Part shown: piece by piece, positions 1 through 8,235 of the stretch | Layout of the letters: each line of letters starts with the position of its first letter | Numbering within the stretch: the first letter of the stretch is position 1 | Position numbers and translations under genes: made by a program | Notes under the pieces: model-generated | Seen by the model: the letters and a program-made list of their open reading frames with translations, nothing else | Database searches by the model: none | Told to the model about the DNA's origin: nothing | From: Candidatus Aenigmatarchaeota archaeon | GTDB taxonomy: Archaea > Aenigmatarchaeota > Aenigmatarchaeia > GW2011-AR5 > JAHLMP01 | Assembly: GCA_018920315.1 (NCBI GenBank) | Contig: JAHLMP010000002.1 | Coordinates: 1-48,074 of the forward strand | DNA: 48,074 nucleotides | Reading direction: 5' to 3'

Positions 1-591
1 AATAAGTGATTCATAAAGCGCTAGAATAACTTTTTTACTTATTTCACTTTTAGGTCCAAAATCCAAAAGTAGTAATTCAGTATCAATTGGCTTTCTTCTT
101 AAGCCTCGAATAGCTTCTAACAATCTTAGGATAGTTTGTGCATTAACTTTTAGATGTTCTTCTTGTTCTTCCCATTCATTTTTTCTGAATCTGATAAAAG
201 CAATATTATAACCATCAATAATAACACCAAAGTATCTCCCATAATATTTTTCATCAACAGCTTCTTCTCTAATATATTTTTTAACTTGTTCTTTTGCTTT
301 GCTGAATTCATTTTTATTATCTAACTTTCCTGGAGATTTATATTCTATTATAACATGGCCGTAAAGAGCGTCTTTTCTAACTCCAGAAATCTCATGTCTA
401 TGCTCGTAAGAAGCCCATTGGATGCCCCATTTTTCTAGTATAGGTCTTAAGGTAGTTTCGACCCTTATTTTTAATTCTTCTTCATTTCTAGATTCTGATG
501 CATGTTTTAATATTTCATTAGCTATTTTATGTGTATCTATTTTTTCTAAACTAATTTCTTCTAGAGATTTTTCTCCATTTTCCCTCGCCAT
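1..591 (-). CDS. N-terminal part (197 codons, runs off the left edge) of a restriction endonuclease/N6-DNA methylase-like protein
   Basis: Open frame on the minus strand from ATG at 591 to base 1, not in the ORF track because it is cut by the edge. Reads MARENGEKSLEEI...ETTLRPILEKWGIQWASYEHRHEISGVRKDALYGHVIIEYKSPG...LLLLDFGPKSEISKKVILALYESLI. The D...(V)IIEYK pattern resembles a PD-(D/E)xK nuclease core at the N terminus of type I/IIG-like enzymes. Confidence 0.55.
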   Translation of the reverse strand, partial: MARENGEKSLEEISLEKIDTHKIANEILKHASESRNEEELKIRVETTLRPILEKWGIQWASYEHRHEISGVRKDALYGHVIIEYKSPGKLDNKNEFSKAKEQVKKYIREEAVDEKYYGRYFGVIIDGYNIAFIRFRKNEWEEQEEHLKVNAQTILRLLEAIRGLRRKPIDTELLLLDFGPKSEISKKVILALYESLI

Positions 592-745
592 GACATCTCC
601 TTAAAAAATCATTATGCTGCTTAATAATTTATAAGTCCGAAGAAGTTAAAAATTTATTTTGGAGGAGGGAAAAATAAGTAATAATAATAAAAAATAATTG
701 ATTTATTCTCATGGGTATATGATTCTCATGTGTGTGCTTGCGAAG

Positions 746-803
746 AAATCAATTTCAGATAATTAAAAAATCACAAATAAATTTCCGATAATTAAAAAAT
801 CAC
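746..803. repeat. Tandem 29-bp imperfect repeat (27/29 identical) downstream of the minus-strand gene ending at 821
   Basis: aaatcaatttcagataattaaaaaatcac (746-774) and aaataaatttccgataattaaaaaatcac (775-803). On the minus strand each copy carries a T6 tract. Confidence 0.9.
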
Positions 804-820
804 GTTACTAAAAAATCATC

Positions 821-2338
821 TTACTCTACTGCAGCGCTTATCATAACCTTTTTGCTTGTTGCATTAAATCCGAGATTTTTTATTACGATATTATGCGTAC
901 CCTTAGAAATTCTTACTAAATTCATAATATCGTAATGATAAGGAATTATAAGCTTTATGTCCTTTCCTTCTGAAGAAACTTTAATATCATCAAAATACGT
1001 AGAGAGTGGAGCAGAAAGAACTAAGTAAGCATTCGTAACTTGGTTTTCAATCTTAATACTTCCGCTTTCGTTCAATTTCTTAATTCCTGTAAGATAATCC
1101 TCAAGGATTTCCTGGGAATTTAAAGCAGTATCATAAATCTTAATCTCATCTATATCGCCACGATAATAAGATGATTTTCCTATGTATAAATTCGATTCTG
1201 TATTTGAATAGTATTCTGGGAGAGCTTTTTCACTTACTAAAATTCCATTTTTATAGCTTATGCCTTTACCAGCGCTTTGGTTTACTACAACAGCAATATA
1301 GCTCCATTCATTAGGAGAAACAATAACTTGAGGCGCAAACTCTCCACTCCATCCTTCTGGTGAAGCATAATAAAATGCAATTGTTTTTGTAGAATTTAGA
1401 AATCTAATGCTATAGCCACCTGTGCCATAGCCACCCTTTTCTAAAATGCTTGCTTCGCTATTGAATTGGGATCTAGGTCTTATCCAAAAAGTAATAGTAA
1501 AACTTCTTGTGCCTAAATCAAAGATCGTATCGTTTCCAAGATTTACGAAGTCATCGATTCCATCAAACTCTAAAGCGCTTGAGAATTTTCCTTGAGTAAA
1601 TCTTGGAGGCGTTTCCCCATCTTCATTGTTTAGATTATCATCAGCAAGTGTTCCATTGTTGCTATTCTTAGAAAAATCATAAACCAAATTTTCTATATTT
1701 TCGTCAAAAGTCCAGTAACCAATAAGATTCATAGGATTCTTTGGTAATATGAAAACCTCTCCACTAATTACTCCTTGTGTATAAATCTTAGAGCTTATCG
1801 AAAAATTTTTTAGAAATCCTAAGTTTCTATACGAGATTCCATTATTTCCATTGTATCTTCCAGCAATAACTTTCCAACTACCATTAATTATTGTCCATGT
1901 TTCACTTGCATCGCTATTCTCTATATATCTATTGAAATAATCTGAAAATATGCCACCACTTTCTATTTGTATATCACCCTTTATTCCAGCAAGATTTAAC
2001 GCCTCTGACGGTGTATAAGTGAAGTAGAGATAGTTTAATGTTGGATCAAAATAATATGTACCATCTGTAATAGAAATTGTTATAGTCCTTTTTGATCCAT
2101 TTGCTTCGCTTGCAACCTCTTTTATTATGGAATTTAATAACTGAAGATTTTGTTGAGCTTCGCTTATTATTGAAACATCTTTTGTCTTTTCTATAGTAGG
2201 GTTAAGTGCATTAAGAACCAAAACTATTCCGACTATGCTAAATGCTATTACCATAACCATAGATATTAATGGGCTTAGTCCTAATAATGATTTTATTCTA
2301 ATTTTTTCCTTCATTCGCATAATATAAACTCTTCGCAT
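821..2338 (-). CDS. Pilin-like membrane-anchored protein with LamG/concanavalin-type domain
   Basis: N terminus ...SLLGLSPLISMVMVIAFSIVGIVLVLN resembles archaeal type IV pilin-like signal/TM segments. LamG-like block IGYWTFDEN...FSSALEFDGIDDFVNLGND...FTITFWIRP...GDIDEIKIYDTAL. True start may be an internal Met. Confidence 0.75.
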   Translation of the reverse strand: MRRVYIMRMKEKIRIKSLLGLSPLISMVMVIAFSIVGIVLVLNALNPTIEKTKDVSIISEAQQNLQLLNSIIKEVASEANGSKRTITISITDGTYYFDPTLNYLYFTYTPSEALNLAGIKGDIQIESGGIFSDYFNRYIENSDASETWTIINGSWKVIAGRYNGNNGISYRNLGFLKNFSISSKIYTQGVISGEVFILPKNPMNLIGYWTFDENIENLVYDFSKNSNNGTLADDNLNNEDGETPPRFTQGKFSSALEFDGIDDFVNLGNDTIFDLGTRSFTITFWIRPRSQFNSEASILEKGGYGTGGYSIRFLNSTKTIAFYYASPEGWSGEFAPQVIVSPNEWSYIAVVVNQSAGKGISYKNGILVSEKALPEYYSNTESNLYIGKSSYYRGDIDEIKIYDTALNSQEILEDYLTGIKKLNESGSIKIENQVTNAYLVLSAPLSTYFDDIKVSSEGKDIKLIIPYHYDIMNLVRISKGTHNIVIKNLGFNATSKKVMISAAVE

Positions 2339-2356
2339 ACTATCAATCCTATTTCA

Positions 2357-3052
2357 TTATGTAATTGATATTGTATTAACATATTTTTCTATTCTAGTGC
2401 CTAGAGAGCTAAACATTCTAATATCAAAAAAGTATGTGTAAGAGCTTTTCACGGCATTTGTTTGTATAATAATCTTTTCTTCGTATCCATTAAAAAGAAT
2501 TTCTAACGTATAATTCTCTCCTGGCGTAATATCAAATTTTGTATCATATATTGTTGAATCTTCAATAATGAAATTTTTAGTTTGCTCTGGTGTTGTATTT
2601 ATTTTTAAAGTAACATTAAGCGCTTCGTTCCAAAAATTTATAAAAGATATGTTGACAAAATTTGTATTGTTATGATAAGATGCTAAGTAGATTACATTAA
2701 TTCTAAATCCTTTAGCTTTAACGTAATTTCTAGCAAATGTTAAAAAGTCTAAAACATTTTCATTCAACTCGTCATAAAAAGAGTAGATTGGTATCTTTGC
2801 GATCTCCTCTTTTATATTCTCAAAGATTTTACTCTCAAGAGAGCTTTCGATATAAGCTCTATCTAATGCTGGTTGTGAAACTTTTATACTTGTTGCTAAA
2901 ATTACTAATGCAACCATTAAAATTATTGCAGTAATTAAAAACATCTGTCCTTTTTTTCTAAGCTTTATAATTTTTTTGTTAGCCTTACTCATAAATAACA
3001 CAACAATAAATCTTGTAGCATAATAACAAATCTTGAATTCCTCGCAAATCAT
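2357..3052 (-). CDS. Pilin-like single-TM secreted protein
   Basis: RKKGQMFLITAIILMVALVILATSIKVSQ near the N terminus; likely start at an internal Met (MSKANKK...). Confidence 0.55.
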   Translation of the reverse strand: MICEEFKICYYATRFIVVLFMSKANKKIIKLRKKGQMFLITAIILMVALVILATSIKVSQPALDRAYIESSLESKIFENIKEEIAKIPIYSFYDELNENVLDFLTFARNYVKAKGFRINVIYLASYHNNTNFVNISFINFWNEALNVTLKINTTPEQTKNFIIEDSTIYDTKFDITPGENYTLEILFNGYEEKIIIQTNAVKSSYTYFFDIRMFSSLGTRIEKYVNTISIT

Positions 3053-3078
3053 TTTTAATTTTTATTCTTAATTATCTC

Positions 3079-3498
3079 TTACCAAAAATAAACCCTTATC
3101 TCCCTAGGCGAGTATTCTCCAATATAACCAGAGATTATATAACTTACTGATGCTATATTTTTTTGTATTTCAGTTTCGGTAAGCCAATCTGTCAAATTCT
3201 TTTCCTTATCAAATATTACAACCTTGCAATTTATCTTTTTGCATGTTTGAATAAAATTTTTTATTGATTCAGAATCATTTCGAAGTGCATAAACTCTTAA
3301 TAAACCTTCAGAGTCAATAGTTTTTAATTCATCAAATATTTGTATTTTATAGTTTGCTATAGAAGTATCATAATCTACTCTTTTTTGAATACCAATTAAT
3401 GAAATTATAGAAATTATCATTATCGCAGCAATAGCTACTTCTATTGTATAGATTCCTCCTTTTTTTCCTACTCTCTTAAATTTTTTCATAAGAATCAA
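3079..3498 (-). CDS. Pilin-like single-TM protein
   Basis: KKGGIYTIEVAIAAIMIISIISLIG prepilin-like N terminus; overlaps the neighbouring gene by 4 nt. Confidence 0.55.
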   Translation of the reverse strand: MILMKKFKRVGKKGGIYTIEVAIAAIMIISIISLIGIQKRVDYDTSIANYKIQIFDELKTIDSEGLLRVYALRNDSESIKNFIQTCKKINCKVVIFDKEKNLTDWLTETEIQKNIASVSYIISGYIGEYSPREIRVYFW

Positions 3499-4682
3499 TC
3501 TCGTGAAGAAACCTCTAATCTCAATCTATAGTTCAATTCTAATAGACTTCTAACATAATCATAAGATAAATTTCTAATTTGATTTAATCTTCTTGAAGAA
3601 ACTACATATATTTCTTCTTCTGGATAAACTTGAATCTTGAGATAAGAAGAATTTCTAGCAATAATATAGCTCTCATCCTTTGTTATATTCCAAAATCTTA
3701 TATCATCTATTGTTCCATTATAAAATTCATTTCCAACTTTCGCAATTGCACAGTCTTTTATTTCTACACTTTCATTTGTAGTTATGAGCACATAATTCCA
3801 ATCATTTACATTTATACTTTCGTTCTCGATGCCATTAACATAAATGATCGGCGAAACAAATCCATTTGCTTTTATACTAGAATTTTCTATAGTAATATTA
3901 ACTGATGAGCTTAATTGAAGCAATACGCTATTATCATCATTTGGCTTAATCCAAAACTCTATCGTCTTTATATCTTTGTTCAGATAACTACAATCTAAGT
4001 AATCGTTTATTCCATCAAATTGTAAAGCATAGCCAAATTTTCCTTCTATCCATGTGGGGCAATCATTATTAAAGCAAGTTGTAGTACCATTCTTTAGTGT
4101 AGCATTAAATTCATTTCCAGAATAATCCTTTGCTATTTCTCCGTAATTCTCATCAAGCTTATAATATGCTACTAGATTAAAATTCTCATAACTTTTTGGT
4201 AATATTTCTTTATTGTCTGAAAAGTATATGAAAACTCTTTTTACAGAATTTTCGCTAATATTTACAAACAAAGTTATTATTGAGCTATTTAAGAATTGCT
4301 CATTGCAGAAATTTTGATAAGATATCTTTATAGGAATTTCTATTAAGTTCTCATCATATGCTCTTATTGTAGAGTTCCATGCTATTTTTTTACAATCTTT
4401 ATCAAAAACAAAATCTAATGCTATGGGCTCATTTAGAAAATGATAACCTCTTTGCTCACTTATTGCGATAGGAATTCTTTTAATTTTTTCAGTTAACCTT
4501 GGATCAATGTAAACCTCTTCTTCAGTTGGTTGGCCAAAAACTCTTTCAATTATCTCAGAGGCTTTTGCTTTGTATTCCAACACATCTACTTGAAAAGATG
4601 ATAAGTAATTTGTTATGTAGATTGCAACAAAAGCAATTATAAATATGAATACGCTAATTGCTATGACAAAATCAACATCCAT
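3495..4682 (-). CDS. Membrane-anchored LamG-domain protein
   Basis: N-terminal TM (FVIAISVFIFIIAFVAIYI) and LamG-like block NLVAYYKLDENYGEIAKDYSGNEFNATLKNG...GKFGYALQFDGINDYLDC...IEFWIKP...GTIDDIRFWN. Confidence 0.7.
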   Translation of the reverse strand: MDVDFVIAISVFIFIIAFVAIYITNYLSSFQVDVLEYKAKASEIIERVFGQPTEEEVYIDPRLTEKIKRIPIAISEQRGYHFLNEPIALDFVFDKDCKKIAWNSTIRAYDENLIEIPIKISYQNFCNEQFLNSSIITLFVNISENSVKRVFIYFSDNKEILPKSYENFNLVAYYKLDENYGEIAKDYSGNEFNATLKNGTTTCFNNDCPTWIEGKFGYALQFDGINDYLDCSYLNKDIKTIEFWIKPNDDNSVLLQLSSSVNITIENSSIKANGFVSPIIYVNGIENESINVNDWNYVLITTNESVEIKDCAIAKVGNEFYNGTIDDIRFWNITKDESYIIARNSSYLKIQVYPEEEIYVVSSRRLNQIRNLSYDYVRSLLELNYRLRLEVSSRD

Positions 4683-4995
4683 AATATTATTTTCTCATGA
4701 ACTTTATTTATCTTTTTATTACAGCAATGTTATAAACCATTGTATATATATTAATTTTAGCAATATCTATAGTTCTATCCGAATAAGAAGTGAACTGAAA
4801 AATTAATTATAAGGAAAAGACAAACTAGATGGAAAGGCTATCTTAATTAATATCTTCTTTAGAGCTTTTAACTTCTATTACAAATTTAGATGATGAGATA
4901 AATTTATAGCTTGCAAAGAGACCAAAAAGCAAAAGATGCGAAATGCTTTAGCAAAAGTTTAATGAACGTAAGCAAAAATAGAAAATTTTAATACT

Positions 4996-7383
4996 CTATT
5001 TAATTTCCTCGCCCAACTTAACTATTATTATATGCTTTTTTCTATTCTTAATTTTAATAACGAAAATAAGTAATACAACAAAAATTAGAACTAAAATCAC
5101 GAGAAGATAAGAATTTTCTTTTAAAGTACTTGCTATTTGCTCTATAATTATGCTTGCTTGCTCTGAAATTCCACTTTTTTCTTGCTCTATCTTTTCTTTG
5201 CTTGTTTCTTTTCCATTATTTTCACCAACTTTTATTGTAGTTGTTATTAAACTTGTCTCACATTCTTTGCAATCCTCTTTGCAATTTTCACAATCCTCGT
5301 TAGCTTCGCAAATTCCATTACCACAATAATTCTTTTTAACGCAGCGAGGAATTCCTCCGCTACAACTTACTTCCTCATCGATATTGCAACTTGGTTTAGG
5401 ACAATCTTCTTTGCACAAACAATAATTTTCATATTTTTCGCAAATATTGTTTCCACATTCTACGGTACCAATAAAGAAATAGCCAACATTTGCATAATAT
5501 TCTACATTATCATTTATATCGCTTGCTTGAAGATCTACATAATAACTTCCAAAAGAAGAGAAGAACGCAGAATTACTCCATCTTGAGCTATTCCTTAAGT
5601 TTATAGTTAAAGTTTCATTTTCCGCTCTTATAATTAGTCTAACCCAACTAACATCGCTTACATGATCTCTAACTAAAGCCTCGAAATATATACTTGTAGG
5701 ATTTTTAGAATATGTTGGATTTATTATCAAATTTATAAACTCTGGACCTTTATTATCTACGATTATCTCAACATTTCTATAAGCTAAATTGCTCGCAAGG
5801 TCTTTTGCTAAAAATGTAATTTTATTTTTTCCATCTGGAAAAATTTTAGAGTCTATTATTCCTCCGCATTGCATTCTTCTTCCTTGTAGTGTTGAAGTAC
5901 AATTCAGCTTAATGTCTTTGCTATCAATTCTCAATTTAATTTCATTCTCATCCAATGGGGATTCATCAGTAACAATAATAACAAAAGAAAAGGTTCCTTT
6001 AACATAAATTTGAGAAAAATCTTGAGTTAATAGTATAGAAGGCGGTGTATTATCTATTCTCATATCCTTGCTTGCATTTACAGAATAATTGTATAGATTT
6101 TTTGCATAGACAAAAATATTATAAATTCCATCGCTAAACTTTGTTGTGTTTAGCAAATAGCTGCATGATGAAAAGTCTTGCGTGCAGCTCATTCTTTCTT
6201 CCAAGTTTGCTATTCTAATAAAAACATCTGTTACTATATCATTTCTTCCTAAAATACTTGAATTTATTTGCACGATACCATTAGCATAATTTGGAGCTTC
6301 AAGATATATGCTTGGTTTTTTGTTATTTATAGAGATTGGAACGCTAAGAAAAGCAGAATTATTTGCCTTATCAAAGGCATAAATCTCTAAAGAGTAATTT
6401 CCATCTTTAAGCAAGGTGGTATTTAAATTATAAAAGCAAGAATAAGTACTTTCGTTTATCTTTTCGCATGATGCTATATATTCTAAACTTCCAACTTTAA
6501 TAGTAACTTTCTCTATGCCAGCATATCTTTCTCTCAGAGATGCATTAACCAAATATATTCCTCTTATCTCCTCTTCTTCCTTTGGAGAGATTAAAATTAA
6601 TTCTGGTGCTTCATTATCTATGAATGCAACTCCAAGCAAGCTTGTATTTTTATTACCAAGGATATCGCTAGCATTTACGTAAATTTTTACGCTTTCGTTA
6701 TTCTCAAATTCAGTAGTATTTATTCTTATTTTCCAGTTTTTCGTGTCATTAATTTGAGTTATGTTTTGAATAGATATGCTACCATTCTTTTCAATAAATG
6801 CAATTACAGAAGAGTTATCAACCCCAGAATGAATGTCTTCTATACTAACTTCTATTAATTTGTTAGAAGAAACATAAGAATTGTTTTCGAAGTTTAAGGC
6901 AGTAATTTTTGGTGGTAGTCTATCTATTGTTACAAATAAAGGCGAGCTTATATTTCCAAGATAAGTATAATTTCCGTCTTCAAAAGCTTCGAAAAAGTAA
7001 TATTCCTTTGTTCCTGATTCTGCAGCTACAATCTCAATCTCTTTATAGCACAATAAGCTAGATTCATTAACTTCATTGCAAGTCATATTATATATACTTC
7101 TATTCTCCGGCCAAACCTCTTGAGAACCAAAATGTAATTTAACTAATACATTTGAAGGATTAGAATAATTGACTACAAATATGGAAGCTATAATAGTAAA
7201 ATTATAAGTAGCTCCACCTGTTATGTAACTTCCATTTGCTGGAGTTGGAGATGACAAAGAAATAGCATTAGCGTCTGATGAAAAAATAATAATTATTGCT
7301 AGAATTATTGAAAAAATAAGTTTTATCATAGAATTGTAATTTCTAGAAAATACAACCATAATATTAAAATACGTATGAAGCAT
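4996..7383 (-). CDS. Large surface protein with Ig/cadherin-like repeats, Cys-rich modules and C-terminal TM
   Basis: Signal-like N terminus (MIKLIFSIILAIIIIFSSDANA). Repeated 'DN..P.I.L' segments, two CGN.ICE...C..DC modules, C-terminal TM LLVILVLIFVVLLIFVIKIKNRKK. True start probably at an internal Met. Confidence 0.65.
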   Translation of the reverse strand: MLHTYFNIMVVFSRNYNSMIKLIFSIILAIIIIFSSDANAISLSSPTPANGSYITGGATYNFTIIASIFVVNYSNPSNVLVKLHFGSQEVWPENRSIYNMTCNEVNESSLLCYKEIEIVAAESGTKEYYFFEAFEDGNYTYLGNISSPLFVTIDRLPPKITALNFENNSYVSSNKLIEVSIEDIHSGVDNSSVIAFIEKNGSISIQNITQINDTKNWKIRINTTEFENNESVKIYVNASDILGNKNTSLLGVAFIDNEAPELILISPKEEEEIRGIYLVNASLRERYAGIEKVTIKVGSLEYIASCEKINESTYSCFYNLNTTLLKDGNYSLEIYAFDKANNSAFLSVPISINNKKPSIYLEAPNYANGIVQINSSILGRNDIVTDVFIRIANLEERMSCTQDFSSCSYLLNTTKFSDGIYNIFVYAKNLYNYSVNASKDMRIDNTPPSILLTQDFSQIYVKGTFSFVIIVTDESPLDENEIKLRIDSKDIKLNCTSTLQGRRMQCGGIIDSKIFPDGKNKITFLAKDLASNLAYRNVEIIVDNKGPEFINLIINPTYSKNPTSIYFEALVRDHVSDVSWVRLIIRAENETLTINLRNSSRWSNSAFFSSFGSYYVDLQASDINDNVEYYANVGYFFIGTVECGNNICEKYENYCLCKEDCPKPSCNIDEEVSCSGGIPRCVKKNYCGNGICEANEDCENCKEDCKECETSLITTTIKVGENNGKETSKEKIEQEKSGISEQASIIIEQIASTLKENSYLLVILVLIFVVLLIFVIKIKNRKKHIIIVKLGEEIK

Positions 7384-7500
7384 AAAAATATTTTAAATAG
7401 AGAAAGAACCACGAAATTTGTCAAGAATTTCTTAAAAGATAAAGTTTACCGCTTTCAATTTTCGCAATTTCAAATAACTAATAAAGTAGTTAAAAAGTAA

Positions 7501-8232
7501 TTAAATGGGATGAATCTCTTCAACATTTCCTCTCTCATCAACCCTAAAGTATCTTGGCCATTCTTCTCCTTCTATTTCTACTACAACAGTTTTATACATC
7601 TTCTCATCGTCACCATATTCTCCTGTTACTCTAATATCTTTAATCGCGATTCCTTCTTTTTCTACATATTCCCTTACAAATCTTATAGCATCTTCATCGC
7701 TTAGATTCATCTTTAACCATTCGCAGCTCATTGTAGTTCGATTGCAAACCTGCGTAGCATACCAACAACCACAATCTACGCAACAGTTCTCTTTACTTTC
7801 GTATAAATCGCATTTTCCATCGCCACAAACTCCTTTAGAAACGCATGTTTTTGTATTTGGATCGCAATACTTATCATTTGGGCAAGGGCAATCTGCAGGG
7901 CAATCATAGCAATTTTCGTTAGCTTCGCAAACTCTATTGCCACAGTATTGAGCTAAGAGAGTAGTTATTGTAACTTCTGGCTTTTCAGTTGATTTTCCTC
8001 TAAAAATGAAAAGGCTTCCTATGATGATTATCAACAATACAATTCCGATAAGAATATATATACCTTTCTTATCTTCTTTGATTAAAAACTGCTCGCTCTG
8101 ATAATTTTCAGGAGTTTGAGGATATTGCCCCAACTGCTGAGCAAAAATATTATGATTTGACATATTTTTAATATTATCTTTCAAATATAAAAATGAAAAA
8201 TAATCTTTTATAAATTTAAGTGAACTGTTCAT
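7501..8232 (-). CDS. Single-TM Cys-rich secreted protein
   Basis: TM GIYILIGIVLLIIIIGSLFIF, then CGNRVCEANENCYDCPADCPCPNDKYCDPNTKTC and CGDGKCDLYESKENCCVDCGC. True start probably internal. Confidence 0.6.
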   Translation of the reverse strand: MNSSLKFIKDYFSFLYLKDNIKNMSNHNIFAQQLGQYPQTPENYQSEQFLIKEDKKGIYILIGIVLLIIIIGSLFIFRGKSTEKPEVTITTLLAQYCGNRVCEANENCYDCPADCPCPNDKYCDPNTKTCVSKGVCGDGKCDLYESKENCCVDCGCWYATQVCNRTTMSCEWLKMNLSDEDAIRFVREYVEKEGIAIKDIRVTGEYGDDEKMYKTVVVEIEGEEWPRYFRVDERGNVEEIHPI

Positions 8233-8235
8233 ACT

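Noticed and set aside
422-604. 60-aa plus-strand ORF
   Set aside because: Antisense to the edge-truncated restriction/methylase-like frame on the minus strand, which is clearly the coding one.
4683-4995. Possible C/D-box sRNA in the intergenic region (ATGATGA at about 4882)
   Set aside because: A C-box-like sequence occurs but no correctly placed D box (CUGA) or C'/D' pair was found.
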